In this document: piece by piece, positions 1-8,931 of the stretch
How the letters are laid out: every line of letters starts with the position of its first letter
How positions within the stretch are numbered: the first letter of the stretch is position 1
From: Sneathiella glossodoripedis JCM 23214
GTDB taxonomy: Bacteria > Pseudomonadota > Alphaproteobacteria > Sneathiellales > Sneathiellaceae
Assembly: GCF_000616095.1 (NCBI RefSeq)
Contig: NZ_BAMS01000002.1
Span: 672,452 to 736,451, forward strand
Reading direction: 5' to 3'
Length of the DNA: 64,000 bases
Program-made: the position numbers and the translations under genes
The notes under the pieces: generated by a model
Told to the model about the DNA's origin: nothing
Databases searched by the model: none
The model's input: the letters and a program-made list of their open reading frames with translations, nothing else

Positions 1-1020
1 GATCATCATTCTTAAGCACTTCAAAGCGCATATTGGGATTAATGACAACGTGCCCGTCCGGCTTGGCTAGTTCTGACTTAGCCTTGCGAACGTCAACCGC
101 TCCCTCGTCGCCCATCGTTTGACGCTGGTTAAGGAAGTGAAGCAGTTTAGAACGGCGTTTGTTAATTTCATCCTGCGGGGAAATCATCTCCCTCACAACG
201 CCATAACGGTTATTATCTCTGTCCACATAGGCGGAACGTAGTTTCATGCCGCACAGGCTTTCACCGTCCTGTGTTCGGTAAGGAGATGGGCCCTCGCTAA
301 TAACACCGCCCTTGGTAAATAAGCTGTGGTGCCATTCATCCCCGATTTTATACCAAATCTTGACGATTTTTACGCGCTTGCGCTTCTTATCCCCCACATC
401 GTATGTTTGGGTTTATCGTCATATGTATCCGCTGTTGACGCCTCGCTAACTGTTAGCTCAATAGCATCTTTCGCGTGGCTCCATCTTGTAACGGCTTGGT
501 CAGCATCCATCCAAATCATGCCGCCTAAAAACCGCGCATCTGAAAAATCTTTCTTTGAACTGTATGGATCATAAAACAGCCTATCCCAAGCCCACCCTGT
601 TATTATAATTTCAGGGTCATCGCCTTTCATGCGGATGCCAACCTCACACCCGCACACACCCTCCACAAGCAGGTTCTCCCAACCATCAGAGGCGATTGAG
701 TCAAAGTTATTTTTTTGCTCCACAAAACGCAGGGCATCACTAGCTGCAATAGCGCCCTCTTCATCCTTTGGCGTCCTTGGGTATGCTTTTGGATCGGTCC
801 TCTGCTGCTTTTCAATGCCTGTAAGAAAATCAATCTTCCGCTTAATTCGGTTAATGGTAATGATAGGCTGCTTGCGCTTTTTAAGCTCTGCCTGCTCTTC
901 TGCTGTCCATTGAATATTGTCGTAATAGTCACGGTCTCTCTCAGCCTGCTTGCGCGCACCTGTAGTGCTTTCTTCCGCTGCTTCTGCCCATTCAATGAGT
1001 TGTGCTAAACTGTTTTCCAT
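1..1020 (-). CDS. Phage portal protein, partial and frameshifted
   Basis: Portal proteins form the dodecameric ring at the capsid vertex through which DNA is packaged. The first 216 codons start at 1020, overlap the end of the large terminase gene by 16 bases, and show an early charged helix, INRIKRKIDFLTG and a FYDPYSSKKDFSDARF stretch typical of P22-like portals. The frame ends at 370, but the protein clearly continues in another frame from about 400 to base 1 (VKIWYKIGDEWHHSLF, then EMISPQDEINKRRSKLL, another portal hallmark). Restoring one base in the run of five G (minus strand) near 400 joins the two parts. The gene runs off the window. The break is probably a sequence error. Confidence 0.85.
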
Positions 1021-2441
1021 GACTCCTCGACTTCATCCTCAAACACATCCGCCCAAGCGTCTTTAACCTTCGGTTTCTCAATTGTTCTTACCCACGGCCT
1101 TGACATGCAGGCGTATCGCCACTCATCAGCCGCGTGGTCTTCTGAACTTGTATCTAAATCTTCTGGTTTGTTTTCATCGTGCTGCAGAGCCGGGATGGTT
1201 CGAATACTGTCAACACAGGTTGAAAAGCAGTAAATCATAGGCTGATCTTCACCTATCATCCGGTCTCTCATTTGAGACCAACCTGCCAACCTCTGCTTGT
1301 CTGCAGGCTTAAAAAATACTTTCTTGGCTGAGAACCGCTCCGCCTGAGACGGTCCGCCATCCTCCGCAAAGATTGAGGTGTCAGCCACCCCATATGAGAT
1401 TTTATCTCCCGCTTCCCGCTCTTTAATGCCATCCGCGACCTGCTCAACTGTGAGCTTTAACCCAACATCTGGCGACTTCTTTCCGTACCATTCGCGATAA
1501 CGAACCATCGCCCCGCGCGGTATGATTTGACCGTCTGGCGTCCTGAATTGTTCGTTTGCAATTGCCCACCAACCAACAGAGAAAGGCTTTGCTGAACCCC
1601 AGTCAAAAGACCGAAAGCGCAACCAGTCTTTAGGTATTTCAAAAGGCCTCAAAACATGTGTCTGAGCGTTCCAGCAATCAAAGTATGCGCCCTCAACAAC
1701 ATTCCAGTCACCCCAACGCATCGCGTCAACAAGTGCTTTTGACCCTAACCCCTCTAGGCGTTTCTCATAATCCGGATCATCCCGAGCCATTGATGGATTG
1801 TCTTCAAGCCGGGCGGGAATAAATTGCCGCAACATTCCGCCCTCACTCGGAGGCATTCGCCTTACTTCCATCGGCTCAACATCATCCACAAATGTTGTCT
1901 TTACGAACTGATGACCAACACCACCCGGATTTGCCCCGCTGATTATTCGAGGGAATATGCCTTTATATTCCTCCTTTAAATCAATACCGACCATGCGAAC
2001 ACGGTTTCTGAGGAAGCGATAAATAACCTCTGTAAAATGGGTCAACTCATCCATGAGCAGGACGTGAATTTCAGAACCCTGATATTTAAATCTGTCCTTT
2101 TCATCCTTACAGTGGCACAGATAGATTTTTGACCCGTTCCATAAAAACCGGATTTCATCTTCCACTATCTTAACCAGACCAGCCTGAACCCACGGGGCTA
2201 ATAAAGAGCGATACCCATTCGCTCCCTCCATATGGTTTTTAATCAGGTCCTCCCTAATCCGCCTGAACAGATAAACCTGCAACCCGGGTATCTCTGCACA
2301 CCAGATTACCGACGCAACACGCATAAGATGCGACTTTCCGCCACCAGCCGCGCCGCCATATAAAATTTCTGTTGCCTTTGAAGTAAACGCCCGGCCCTGC
2401 CTCTCATGAAGGCTTAGGTTCAGAGGTGCCGATTGTGACAT
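1005..2441 (-). CDS. terL: Phage terminase large subunit
   Basis: The packaging motor ATPase and nuclease cuts concatemeric phage DNA and pumps it through the portal. The 478-residue product has a Walker A GGAAGGGKS near residue 30, an arginine-rich LFRRIREDLIKN segment, a Walker B-like HVLLMDELTHF around residue 130, and a C-terminal RNase H-like nuclease region containing FDWGSAKPFSVGWW and YGVADTSIFAEDGG acidic motifs. Length fits the family. It overlaps the small subunit gene upstream by 38 bases and the portal gene downstream by 16 bases, the usual terS-terL-portal order, so the three are probably translationally coupled. Confidence 0.95.
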   Translation of the reverse strand: MSQSAPLNLSLHERQGRAFTSKATEILYGGAAGGGKSHLMRVASVIWCAEIPGLQVYLFRRIREDLIKNHMEGANGYRSLLAPWVQAGLVKIVEDEIRFLWNGSKIYLCHCKDEKDRFKYQGSEIHVLLMDELTHFTEVIYRFLRNRVRMVGIDLKEEYKGIFPRIISGANPGGVGHQFVKTTFVDDVEPMEVRRMPPSEGGMLRQFIPARLEDNPSMARDDPDYEKRLEGLGSKALVDAMRWGDWNVVEGAYFDCWNAQTHVLRPFEIPKDWLRFRSFDWGSAKPFSVGWWAIANEQFRTPDGQIIPRGAMVRYREWYGKKSPDVGLKLTVEQVADGIKEREAGDKISYGVADTSIFAEDGGPSQAERFSAKKVFFKPADKQRLAGWSQMRDRMIGEDQPMIYCFSTCVDSIRTIPALQHDENKPEDLDTSSEDHAADEWRYACMSRPWVRTIEKPKVKDAWADVFEDEVEESWKTV

Positions 2442-2793
2442 TTATTTCCGGTATCAACGGGCCTCCATCATGACCCGCCAATTCAAGTTTATCCCCATAT
2501 TTTTTGGGCTTGAGTTTCGATGCAGCCCACTTTCTGGCATCAATCATCAACCTTTTGTCGTCTGCCCTTTTATTCTCATCGTCGGCAATCTCTATTATCT
2601 CATCTGCATAATAATCCGCTTGGTCTTCGCGCGCGCGTGTGTATTGTAGCCGAAATTCCTCTTTATCCCTTAACCAACGCCTTATTGTTGTTAGTCCGGG
2701 CATGTCTTTTTTTCTGCAGATCTGACGAAGACTTTTTCCTTCCGCTATCTCGTCACAAATCTTCTCAGCAAGCCGTTCTGAATATTTTGTCAC
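2404..2793 (-). CDS. terS: Phage terminase small subunit (Sf6-like)
   Basis: The small subunit recognises the packaging site on phage DNA and hands it to TerL. The 129-residue protein begins with a helix-turn-helix-like region (AEKICDEIAEGKSLRQICRK, then TIRRWLRDKEEFRLQY) followed by the REDQADYYADEIIEIAD helix and the DARKWAASKLKPKKYGDK motif that is very typical of Sf6-type terminase small subunits. It sits directly before TerL and overlaps it. Its start overlaps the last bases of the fibre-tail adaptor gene. Confidence 0.9.
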   Translation of the reverse strand: MTKYSERLAEKICDEIAEGKSLRQICRKKDMPGLTTIRRWLRDKEEFRLQYTRAREDQADYYADEIIEIADDENKRADDKRLMIDARKWAASKLKPKKYGDKLELAGHDGGPLIPEINVTIGTSEPKPS

Positions 2794-3101
2794 GCTGCAG
2801 TTTCCTTGAAAGTAATTGTTTCCTGCTTAACCCGGCCTGCTGTTGTTGTAATAGTCATTACCAGCTCTCCAGCCGTTCCTGTTGTCCACACAGTTACGCT
2901 TGTTGTTGTGTTGCTCGAACTTGTGAGCGTTATTCCATTAGCTGTGTAAGCCACGCTTGAAATGGTGTCTGACCCTAACCAAGCTGACCAGTCAATAGTA
3001 TAGTCGAGTGTCTCGTCTTTATCCTGATAAGCAATTAAGTTACCTGTGGAGCCGACAGATAAGCCCCGGCGGTCCTTTCGCAGAACATGCGTTCTAGTCA
3101 T
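2790..3101 (-). CDS. Phage fibre-tail adaptor-like protein
   Basis: This 103-residue protein resembles the small beta-rich phage proteins annotated as fibre-tail adaptor: a KDETLDYTIDWSAWLG segment followed by an Ig-like run (SSVAYTANGITLTSSSNTTT, then TITTTAGRVKQETIT). I chose the start at 3101 because its ATG overlaps the TAG stop of the upstream gene, a normal coupling arrangement. An ATG at 3125 would add eight residues and lengthen the overlap. The role is inferred from sequence pattern and its position after the tail spike. Family assignment is from memory and not tested. Confidence 0.6.
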   Translation of the reverse strand: MTRTHVLRKDRRGLSVGSTGNLIAYQDKDETLDYTIDWSAWLGSDTISSVAYTANGITLTSSSNTTTSVTVWTTGTAGELVMTITTTAGRVKQETITFKETAA

Positions 3102-3378
3102 TTTTAGTTGGGCCCTGACCTGCACAATAGCTAACAGTGCCGCTACTGTAAGAAGTGCATTCTATAATTAATTGAGCGCCGGGCCTTGCAGATTCACCTC
3201 GGTAAACATCGTCCTCTGGAAATGCCTTACCATAATAATATGTTACGCCTTTATCGTATGACCATTTTGGCTTAACAACATTCGATCCCAATCCGTTGAT
3301 TGCAATTTCGTATTCTTTATCCACGTGTAATACGTTTGATGAACCTGTGCTAGTAAATGTGCCTTCTACTTTAGCCAT
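3094..3378 (-). CDS. Hypothetical phage protein after the tail spike
   Basis: A 94-residue protein with no family I recognise. It is rich in Ser, Thr, Gly and Tyr and predicted beta-type, and it contains one short hydrophobic patch (AQLIIEC) and two cysteines. A strong ribosome binding site (AGAGGTGG) stands seven bases before the ATG. It lies 15 bases after the tail spike stop and overlaps the adaptor gene, so it is likely an accessory tail or capsid decoration protein. That role is inferred only from position. Confidence 0.6.
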   Translation of the reverse strand: MAKVEGTFTSTGSSNVLHVDKEYEIAINGLGSNVVKPKWSYDKGVTYYYGKAFPEDDVYRGESARPGAQLIIECTSYSSGTVSYCAGQGPTKND

Positions 3379-3393
3379 TACTCCACCTCTTAT

Positions 3394-6327
3394 TTAAAAT
3401 GAACTGTCTGTTATGCCGCCAGATACGTAACTGGCCTGTACCGGGAAGTCGCCACCGTAACCAACGTTACCCACACCCGAAGCGCCTGCCTCTAGCGTTG
3501 CTGCGTTCTGACCAATTAGGGCATATACGGGCTGTGTGCCCATTGCTGTTGAACCATCTGAGCCGGGATCTACTGGATTACCTGAGCCGTCAATAAACCT
3601 TGCTCGAATGGTTGAGTTTGAAATATCCAGATATCCGTTATGCGCCATTGGATCGGCTAACTTGCCTTGCAGGGTATCAAAAGATGTTGACCTAGCGCAC
3701 ACACTGTTAGCTGTGTTTGTCCAGTCAATTGTATCATTGGTCAGTGTTGTGGCTGATCCACCTGCATCCACGCCATTGATATACATATAGTCTGTGCCTG
3801 CTGCTAAATCTGCTGAGCAAAGGACATGAGTCTTAGCTACCGCCCCGCTTCCTACAGAATAGTCCCGCTCATAGATTGTTGTTCCAGACGCATTTTGCAT
3901 CCGAACCCTAAGAGCCGTACCAACCCGCACGATAACCACACGACCACCACATAAACTAAGGATATATTCGGTTCCACCAGCTCCATCCAAAGTAAACCAA
4001 GCACTTACAGTAAACTCTTTGGTGTCGGTAACAGTACTCATTGCAGATGAGCGCAGGAGGTTTGATCCAAACACACCATCGAAATACAGAACGTTTTGAC
4101 TGTACCCCGCCGCCGTTGTGGTAAAGGATGTACTTGAAACTGTTGACTGGTTCCCCGCCGCATCTTCATGCATTGCATGGAAATAATATCCTGTACTTGC
4201 ACTGCCCCCTGTTGAGGTTATGCCAGATTGTGCGCCTGTTGCTGACACCGCTTGCGATCCACTATCAACACCCCCGCCCGTTTTAACCTGTGCTGCTGTG
4301 CGTGATGCGTTTGTGTCCACCATCCAGTAAAGTGTGCCGTTACCCTCATCTGTGGAGATTGTGAGAGTGCCGCCAACAGAGGTAAGGGAGCCAACACTTG
4401 CTGAGGATAATACCGGGGCTGTCACATCCCCTGAAACTGTCGTCACTGTCCATGTATCCGATGTCTTACCAACTGTTACTGTGCTGTTTACCGCTGTTGA
4501 ATTGCTTGCAGAGGAAGTTTCTCTTAATTCCAGGCGTTCATTGTTATCAATAATCGCATCTGCTGTTCCCCATGCAACCACATCCGCGCTATCGGCTGCG
4601 TTTCTAATTCTGAACTCTGGGCTGTCATCACCTGAGACTGTAACCAAAGCACCATTAGAGCCAATGCCCGTCAACTGAACGGCTGCTGTATCATACAGGG
4701 TTGATGTTGTGGCTCCTGTCACATCTGTATAGGACAATCCTGTAACTGTCTGTGACCTTGGATGATCTACCGCGCCACTGCCATTCTGCCCACCAATAAC
4801 AGTGTATTTAATACCGCCCTGCTCTGGTGTGGCATTTGCTGTGCTGCCACCTGATTTATTTGCATATGAGCTATATAGGTTTGCGGGTGTTAGATCCCCA
4901 TCATATAGAGGGCTGTCAAATACCGCTGAATAGGCTGTTGTGTTATTTGAGATTGTGCCGTTGTTGGTGGTTGTGCTGCTGGTTGATCCTGTATCGTCAT
5001 ATCCGTTGGCGATGTTATCCGCAATCAGGTTGCCATCCCCATTTCCTGTATCGATTAAGGTAGTGCCTGTTGCTGCTCCATCGTCTGCGTTAATATCCCA
5101 AAGGGCTGTATTACCAACAATGCGAGAGTTTTGCAGGTCATTGACCAGAATACCGTTGACGAATGTGCCAAGGTAGAAGTTATTCTCAATGATTGCCCCT
5201 GTGATATATCCAGAAGCAAGGCCGGGAATAAAGATACCCTGACCGTCCGTATCTCCGCTGCTACCCTCACCCCTCCATAGCTTGTTATTGCGAACAATCA
5301 AACCTGTTACAGGGCCATTAACCGCCGTTCCCCAATTGAACTGGATAAAGTCACCATGAGCACCAGCACCCGCATATTTCTTATCATAAAACAGGTTATG
5401 CTCAATAACCACGTCATCTGGCGTAATAGCGGCATCACCTGATTGATGGATGCAGTCGTTATAAATCTCCCGGAACGTGTTATTTGTAATGGTCATACTG
5501 TCGCCGGGGCTGTTAATCCCGTCGTACAGATTTTCAAACAAACAGTTATTGACAGTTAGGTTGGTTAGAGCATTACCGTTATTGGTGAAATGCAGGCCGC
5601 TGGAGTTATCCCCTGTGGTTCCATCAGCAACCCTAAATGTACAGCCTTCAAACTCCAGTGTATCAATACCAAATTGAAGGGCCACACAAGGACTGGAGGC
5701 TGCATCTGTTGCCCTCTCAAACACAATATTTTCAAAGCGGAAACCATTACCGCCCCCGCCTGATCCATTATCAATACGGATAAAGCGAATTGTTGCTGTT
5801 GCCCCTGTATCTGGTTTTATCGTTATCAGATTTGCAAGAGTGCCAGAGATAGCAGAACCAGCTCGTTGGATACGCTTATCCGCCTCTGCGTTGTTATAAA
5901 CACCATCCCGCAATTGAATGATTTGACCATAAGTCAGAGTACCGTTTGTAACGGTTGTCAGCTCATCAATATCAGCAACGCTAAATGTGTTGGCTACTGA
6001 TGTTATGGTTGCTGTAAATGTATCTGTACTGGCATCAGAGAATGTTGCTGTGCAAGACAACACTGCGCTTGGTGCTGTGCTTCCGACCGCCGGGCGAATG
6101 GTTGCCCCGCTCGTCTCGTAATCCCCGCCAGAATCCCCGCTATCAATTGTAATGCTGGAAATAGTACCGCTATTGGGGACAACTGTATAAGCACCATCTT
6201 GATCGTTTGTTAATGCCCCAAAATCAAAAGTCTGGTTGGACACTGTATGAGACACAACTGTATCCGCTATACCCATTACGCTCTGCAAATTGGATTGCAA
6301 AGGGGATTTTAAAGCGGATCGGAGCAT
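3394..6327 (-). CDS. Phage tail spike / fibre with parallel beta-helix and lectin-like domain
   Basis: A 977-residue receptor-binding protein. Residues about 15-100 form an Ig-like N-terminal part. Residues about 100-450 show repeated short beta strands with Asn ladders (such as FENIVFERATDAA, LTVNNCLFENLYDG and DVVIEHNLFYDKKYAG), the signature of a right-handed parallel beta-helix. After Ig-like repeats, residues about 740-950 resemble a LamG/concanavalin fold (VSAWFTLDGAGGTEYILSLC). I chose ATG at 6327 because GAGG precedes it and the longer form would begin with unrelated hydrophobic sequence overlapping a terminator. Unusually, it precedes the terminase genes in the late block. Its low-complexity Thr/Gly/Ser composition produces many spurious antisense frames. 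Confidence 0.85.
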   Translation of the reverse strand: MLRSALKSPLQSNLQSVMGIADTVVSHTVSNQTFDFGALTNDQDGAYTVVPNSGTISSITIDSGDSGGDYETSGATIRPAVGSTAPSAVLSCTATFSDASTDTFTATITSVANTFSVADIDELTTVTNGTLTYGQIIQLRDGVYNNAEADKRIQRAGSAISGTLANLITIKPDTGATATIRFIRIDNGSGGGGNGFRFENIVFERATDAASSPCVALQFGIDTLEFEGCTFRVADGTTGDNSSGLHFTNNGNALTNLTVNNCLFENLYDGINSPGDSMTITNNTFREIYNDCIHQSGDAAITPDDVVIEHNLFYDKKYAGAGAHGDFIQFNWGTAVNGPVTGLIVRNNKLWRGEGSSGDTDGQGIFIPGLASGYITGAIIENNFYLGTFVNGILVNDLQNSRIVGNTALWDINADDGAATGTTLIDTGNGDGNLIADNIANGYDDTGSTSSTTTNNGTISNNTTAYSAVFDSPLYDGDLTPANLYSSYANKSGGSTANATPEQGGIKYTVIGGQNGSGAVDHPRSQTVTGLSYTDVTGATTSTLYDTAAVQLTGIGSNGALVTVSGDDSPEFRIRNAADSADVVAWGTADAIIDNNERLELRETSSASNSTAVNSTVTVGKTSDTWTVTTVSGDVTAPVLSSASVGSLTSVGGTLTISTDEGNGTLYWMVDTNASRTAAQVKTGGGVDSGSQAVSATGAQSGITSTGGSASTGYYFHAMHEDAAGNQSTVSSTSFTTTAAGYSQNVLYFDGVFGSNLLRSSAMSTVTDTKEFTVSAWFTLDGAGGTEYILSLCGGRVVIVRVGTALRVRMQNASGTTIYERDYSVGSGAVAKTHVLCSADLAAGTDYMYINGVDAGGSATTLTNDTIDWTNTANSVCARSTSFDTLQGKLADPMAHNGYLDISNSTIRARFIDGSGNPVDPGSDGSTAMGTQPVYALIGQNAATLEAGASGVGNVGYGGDFPVQASYVSGGITDSSF

Positions 6328-6339
6328 ATAAACCTCAAT

Positions 6340-6367
6340 AAAAAAGGCCCCCGACAAGGGAGCCTCT
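6340..6367 (-). terminator. Rho-independent terminator ahead of the late block
   Basis: Read on the minus strand, GGCTCCC, loop TTGTC, GGGGGCC and a run of six T form a seven-pair stem (one G-U) with a U tract. It lies after the 6514-7299 gene and directly before the tail spike ribosome binding site. It could therefore separate the early leftward transcript from the late genes, acting as a control point rather than only an end point. Confidence 0.75.
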
Positions 6368-6513
6368 TTAAAAAGTACTACTTTACTGAAAAAGCGCAGA
6401 AAACTGCGAAAAACTACAGAACAAAAATGATACAAACGCAGTTCGCTTCTGCATTATACAAATTATCAAAGAAAATGATGCACGTCAAGGAATAAATCGT
6501 GAACAAATCAATA

Positions 6514-7299
6514 TTATGTATATTTTCTTCCGGGATGCCTCAATATACGGTATTCATCCAGGGAATCTATAAGGTTGTTTTTTACGTTTCGGATTTGCGT
6601 GTTATGCTCTACCGCAACACGCCTTAACGACTTGCCCTCAATAATCACCGCCTGCGCCATTGGCAGGTTAAAACGCCCTCTCTGTCCGACCCTTGCCCAT
6701 GCCTTTTGCAAGAAGTAAAGCTCCTCGTAGTAATTAGGCCCATCCGCTGTGCTTGGAATGTGGTCTTCGTATATCATTATCTTGCCTGCAACAGATCGGG
6801 CGATGTAATTAAAGCCATCCAGTATATCAACCATTGCCTGCTGCTGTTCTTCCGTAAGCCCATCAAATAGCCGCGCATCCTGCTTGCGTTGACGTGTTGA
6901 TGTAAGAACCTTTTTACCCTCGTGACCTACCTTTAAATCAATAGCTTCTGTAGGGCTGTGTGCCTCTTGCCAGTATGCGGGTTCATTTGGATCCTCGTGC
7001 CCCTTCCTTTTTCTGTAAGCGGATTTCTCTGTTCTTTTTTTTTGAGCCTCTTCGCGCATCTTATCATTGACGTTGAGCTTATGCGCTGCCAGACCCACCG
7101 CTCTTTGAAAGAGTTGGGCCTCTTCCGCTGTTGCGTCTTTCAGCAACTCCACCCCATCAACAAGCAGTGATATGCCTTTTTCCGTCACAACAGATTTAAA
7201 CTTGTGACCAGAAGCCGCTGCCGAATATTCCACAGTTTTATTCGCCTGTTTAATTACCTCGTCACATTCATCAATGATAGCTTTGCTGCTTTGATTCAT
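6514..7299 (-). CDS. Phage protein with C-terminal HTH-like segment, candidate late regulator
   Basis: A 261-residue protein that I do not recognise. Residues 1-75 are helical; residues about 75-115 are strongly basic and charged; the last 60 residues (PMAQAVIIEGKSLRRVAVEH, then TQIRNVKNNLIDSLDEY) look like a sigma-type or resolvase-type helix-turn-helix. It is the last gene of the leftward early run and is followed by a clear terminator and then the late genes. By position this is where a late-gene activator or antiterminator would sit. The function is an inference from place and the C-terminal motif only. Confidence 0.55.
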   Translation of the reverse strand: MNQSSKAIIDECDEVIKQANKTVEYSAAASGHKFKSVVTEKGISLLVDGVELLKDATAEEAQLFQRAVGLAAHKLNVNDKMREEAQKKRTEKSAYRKRKGHEDPNEPAYWQEAHSPTEAIDLKVGHEGKKVLTSTRQRKQDARLFDGLTEEQQQAMVDILDGFNYIARSVAGKIMIYEDHIPSTADGPNYYEELYFLQKAWARVGQRGRFNLPMAQAVIIEGKSLRRVAVEHNTQIRNVKNNLIDSLDEYRILRHPGRKYT

Positions 7300-7370
7300 A
7301 ACTCTACTCCAATAATCTGGTCTGGGTCCAGGTATGGGGGTTTAAGGGGTTTCATTACTTGCTTTCCAAC

Positions 7371-7553
7371 TTACGGCTTTAATCTTCGTTTTAAACTGTC
7401 AAAAATTCTCTGACACTTGCCTCCCTCATCCCCCCAATCAGCAAACAACGCCATCCTTAAGCCGCAACTGAACCCAATCCAGCAAACATGTTCACCTTTT
7501 AACTTATCTCTAATTAAGGGGAATAATCCCTCTGGATATGGTAGTGGTTTCAT
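7371..7553 (-). CDS. Small hypothetical phage protein
   Basis: A 60-residue protein of unknown role (MKPLPYPEGLFPLIRDKL start, two cysteines, basic C-terminus). Its ATG directly follows the TAA stop of the membrane protein gene upstream, which supports translation as part of the leftward early operon. Confidence 0.5.
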   Translation of the reverse strand: MKPLPYPEGLFPLIRDKLKGEHVCWIGFSCGLRMALFADWGDEGGKCQRIFDSLKRRLKP

Positions 7554-7757
7554 TTAAAATTCTCTCGAAGTCTCAAACCCCAAAGCAATACAAAACATAA
7601 CTGACACTCCATAAACGACCATTCCAATACGCTGCCAAACAGAGTCCCAAACAATGTTTAGTATCCACTCAATATCCCAGACAAAATAAGCTATACACAA
7701 ATACATAAACGCCCATATTGCGAGCGCGAATGCTGTTCCAATAAATACATGTTTCAT
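7554..7757 (-). CDS. Small phage membrane protein
   Basis: A 67-residue protein with two predicted membrane helices (FIGTAFALAIWAFMYLCIAY and IGMVVYGVSVMFCIALGF) joined by an acidic aromatic loop. I chose the ATG at 7757 because it overlaps the TGA stop of the previous gene and has GAGGAGG eight bases upstream; a start at 7790 would add a charged tail buried in that gene. No role is recognised. Confidence 0.5.
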   Translation of the reverse strand: MKHVFIGTAFALAIWAFMYLCIAYFVWDIEWILNIVWDSVWQRIGMVVYGVSVMFCIALGFETSREF

Positions 7758-7984
7758 CACTCCGGCCTCCTCTGCTTGCTTTCTGTCCAAGGGGTGTCTG
7801 GGTCTATTTCTACGAGTTCTAAAGAATTTTGTGCTGTGATACGCGTCCCTTCGGATTTCCAGAAAGATGACCTATCTGTATAAGTAAATACGAATGGTTT
7901 ATGTTCGAAAAACACCACCCTACCGTCAACTTCCCCACCCCTCCAGTTAGCCCATGAGGGCCAGTGCTTTACTTTATCTGCCAT
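7757..7984 (-). CDS. Small hypothetical phage protein
   Basis: A 75-residue protein with a tryptophan-rich N-terminus (HWPSWANWRGGEVDGRVV). It reads as a small compact beta protein with no recognised family. Part of the leftward early run, with its stop overlapping the start of the downstream membrane protein gene. Confidence 0.5.
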   Translation of the reverse strand: MADKVKHWPSWANWRGGEVDGRVVFFEHKPFVFTYTDRSSFWKSEGTRITAQNSLELVEIDPDTPWTESKQRRPE

Positions 7985-7996
7985 TGATTTCCTCGT

Positions 7997-8254
7997 TCAT
8001 GATGCTTCCCTAATCGCCTTGGCGACCGAAATTAATGCTTTCCGCTCTGCATAGGATATAGCTGCGCCAAACAGAGCTATTCCCTCATCAACTTTAACCG
8101 CCTCTGTTACAGGTCTTATCGCCCTAAGTAGAATCTCTGACTCCTCTCTGGTCAGCTTTAAAACTATTATCTCGTTTTTGATGTCATGCTTTACTTCGTT
8201 CAAGCGTTTCTGGATTTGGTCGAGCTGTTGCTTTAATTCCAAGTGATTTGTCAT
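7997..8254 (-). CDS. Small coiled-coil phage protein
   Basis: An 85-residue protein. Residues 1-35 form a heptad-like coiled coil (LELKQQLDQIQKRLNEVKHD), followed by an amphipathic helical region. No family is recognised. It is the gene before 7757-7984 in the leftward early run. A short gap of about 70 bases separates it from 8324-8560, in which I see no further gene. Confidence 0.5.
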   Translation of the reverse strand: MTNHLELKQQLDQIQKRLNEVKHDIKNEIIVLKLTREESEILLRAIRPVTEAVKVDEGIALFGAAISYAERKALISVAKAIREAS

Positions 8255-8323
8255 GATGCTTCCTTCAATTTATTCGCTACACTCACTATCAGGCTGGAGC
8301 TTTCGCCATCTTCCCTTGGAACA

Positions 8324-8560
8324 TCAGGTTCTCACAAATTGATCTGGGTGTTGAGTTTCAAGCCCCTCGCCTACAATCTTGATGCGTCGGATTGTTTGGG
8401 GTGAATACCACTCAAAATGACCTCTATCATTTAGGCGTCTGTACCCGGTCGAAGTTATGGCAGCAAAGTGATCCATTGCCTGTTCTTTTGTGCTGACTTC
8501 GTATTGAAAAAGCCCGGCATGGCCTTCGATGAAAATTGCGATTTTGTAAGGCGTAGTCAT
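8324..8560 (-). CDS. Small hypothetical phage protein
   Basis: A 78-residue alpha/beta protein (YKIAIFIEGHAGLFQYEVST). No family is recognised. Its ATG overlaps the stop of the helicase-loader-like gene (ATGA), so it is translationally coupled to the replication genes. Confidence 0.5.
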   Translation of the reverse strand: MTTPYKIAIFIEGHAGLFQYEVSTKEQAMDHFAAITSTGYRRLNDRGHFEWYSPQTIRRIKIVGEGLETQHPDQFVRT

Positions 8561-8931
8561 GATCCGTAATGCTCCAGTCCCATTTTCATTGTTTGGATTT
8601 TGCTGATAATTCCTTTTCGCTTAGCAAGCTGATCCATCACAGGCGCTCGTATCTCGCAAGGCTTTGGGAACCATTTCAAATTCATGCGAATGTGTTTCAA
8701 TGCCTGCTCCAGTAAGTCACGAGGCAAGTCTTCCACCGCTTCCAGATAAAACACTGCAATCTTTTCCCAGTTATCCGGCACACCGTACATTTCAAGCGTT
8801 TGCTCAAGCATCACCATCGCCTCCTCGGTAGACGCCGGTTTGAGTGTATCGCTCCATAACTCCAGCAAACATTCCAGTTGTTCCGCTGTTGCTGGTGGGG
8901 GTGCCCCCTCGCTGTATCTCCATCTCTGCAT
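8557..8931 (-). CDS. Phage helicase-loader-like protein (lambda P-type context)
   Basis: A 124-residue protein with a hydrophobic helical core, a YLEAVEDLPRDLLEQALKHI segment and WFPKPCEIRAPV, a pattern I associate with small proteins following phage replication initiators in alphaproteobacterial phages. I read it as its own gene starting at 8931. The unbroken frame that would join it to the initiator passes through implausible sequence at residues about 185-225, while the initiator continues sensibly in another frame. Its start lies inside the 3' part of the initiator gene (128-base overlap), with AAAGGA upstream. The helicase-loader function is inferred from order. Confidence 0.5.
   Translation of the reverse strand: MQRWRYSEGAPPPATAEQLECLLELWSDTLKPASTEEAMVMLEQTLEMYGVPDNWEKIAVFYLEAVEDLPRDLLEQALKHIRMNLKWFPKPCEIRAPVMDQLAKRKGIISKIQTMKMGLEHYGS

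Noticed and set aside
4334-6197. Several frames of 60-115 codons antisense or out of frame within the tail spike gene.
   Set aside because: They follow the low-complexity Thr/Gly/Ser coding of the beta-helix gene, overlap it fully and lack ribosome sites.
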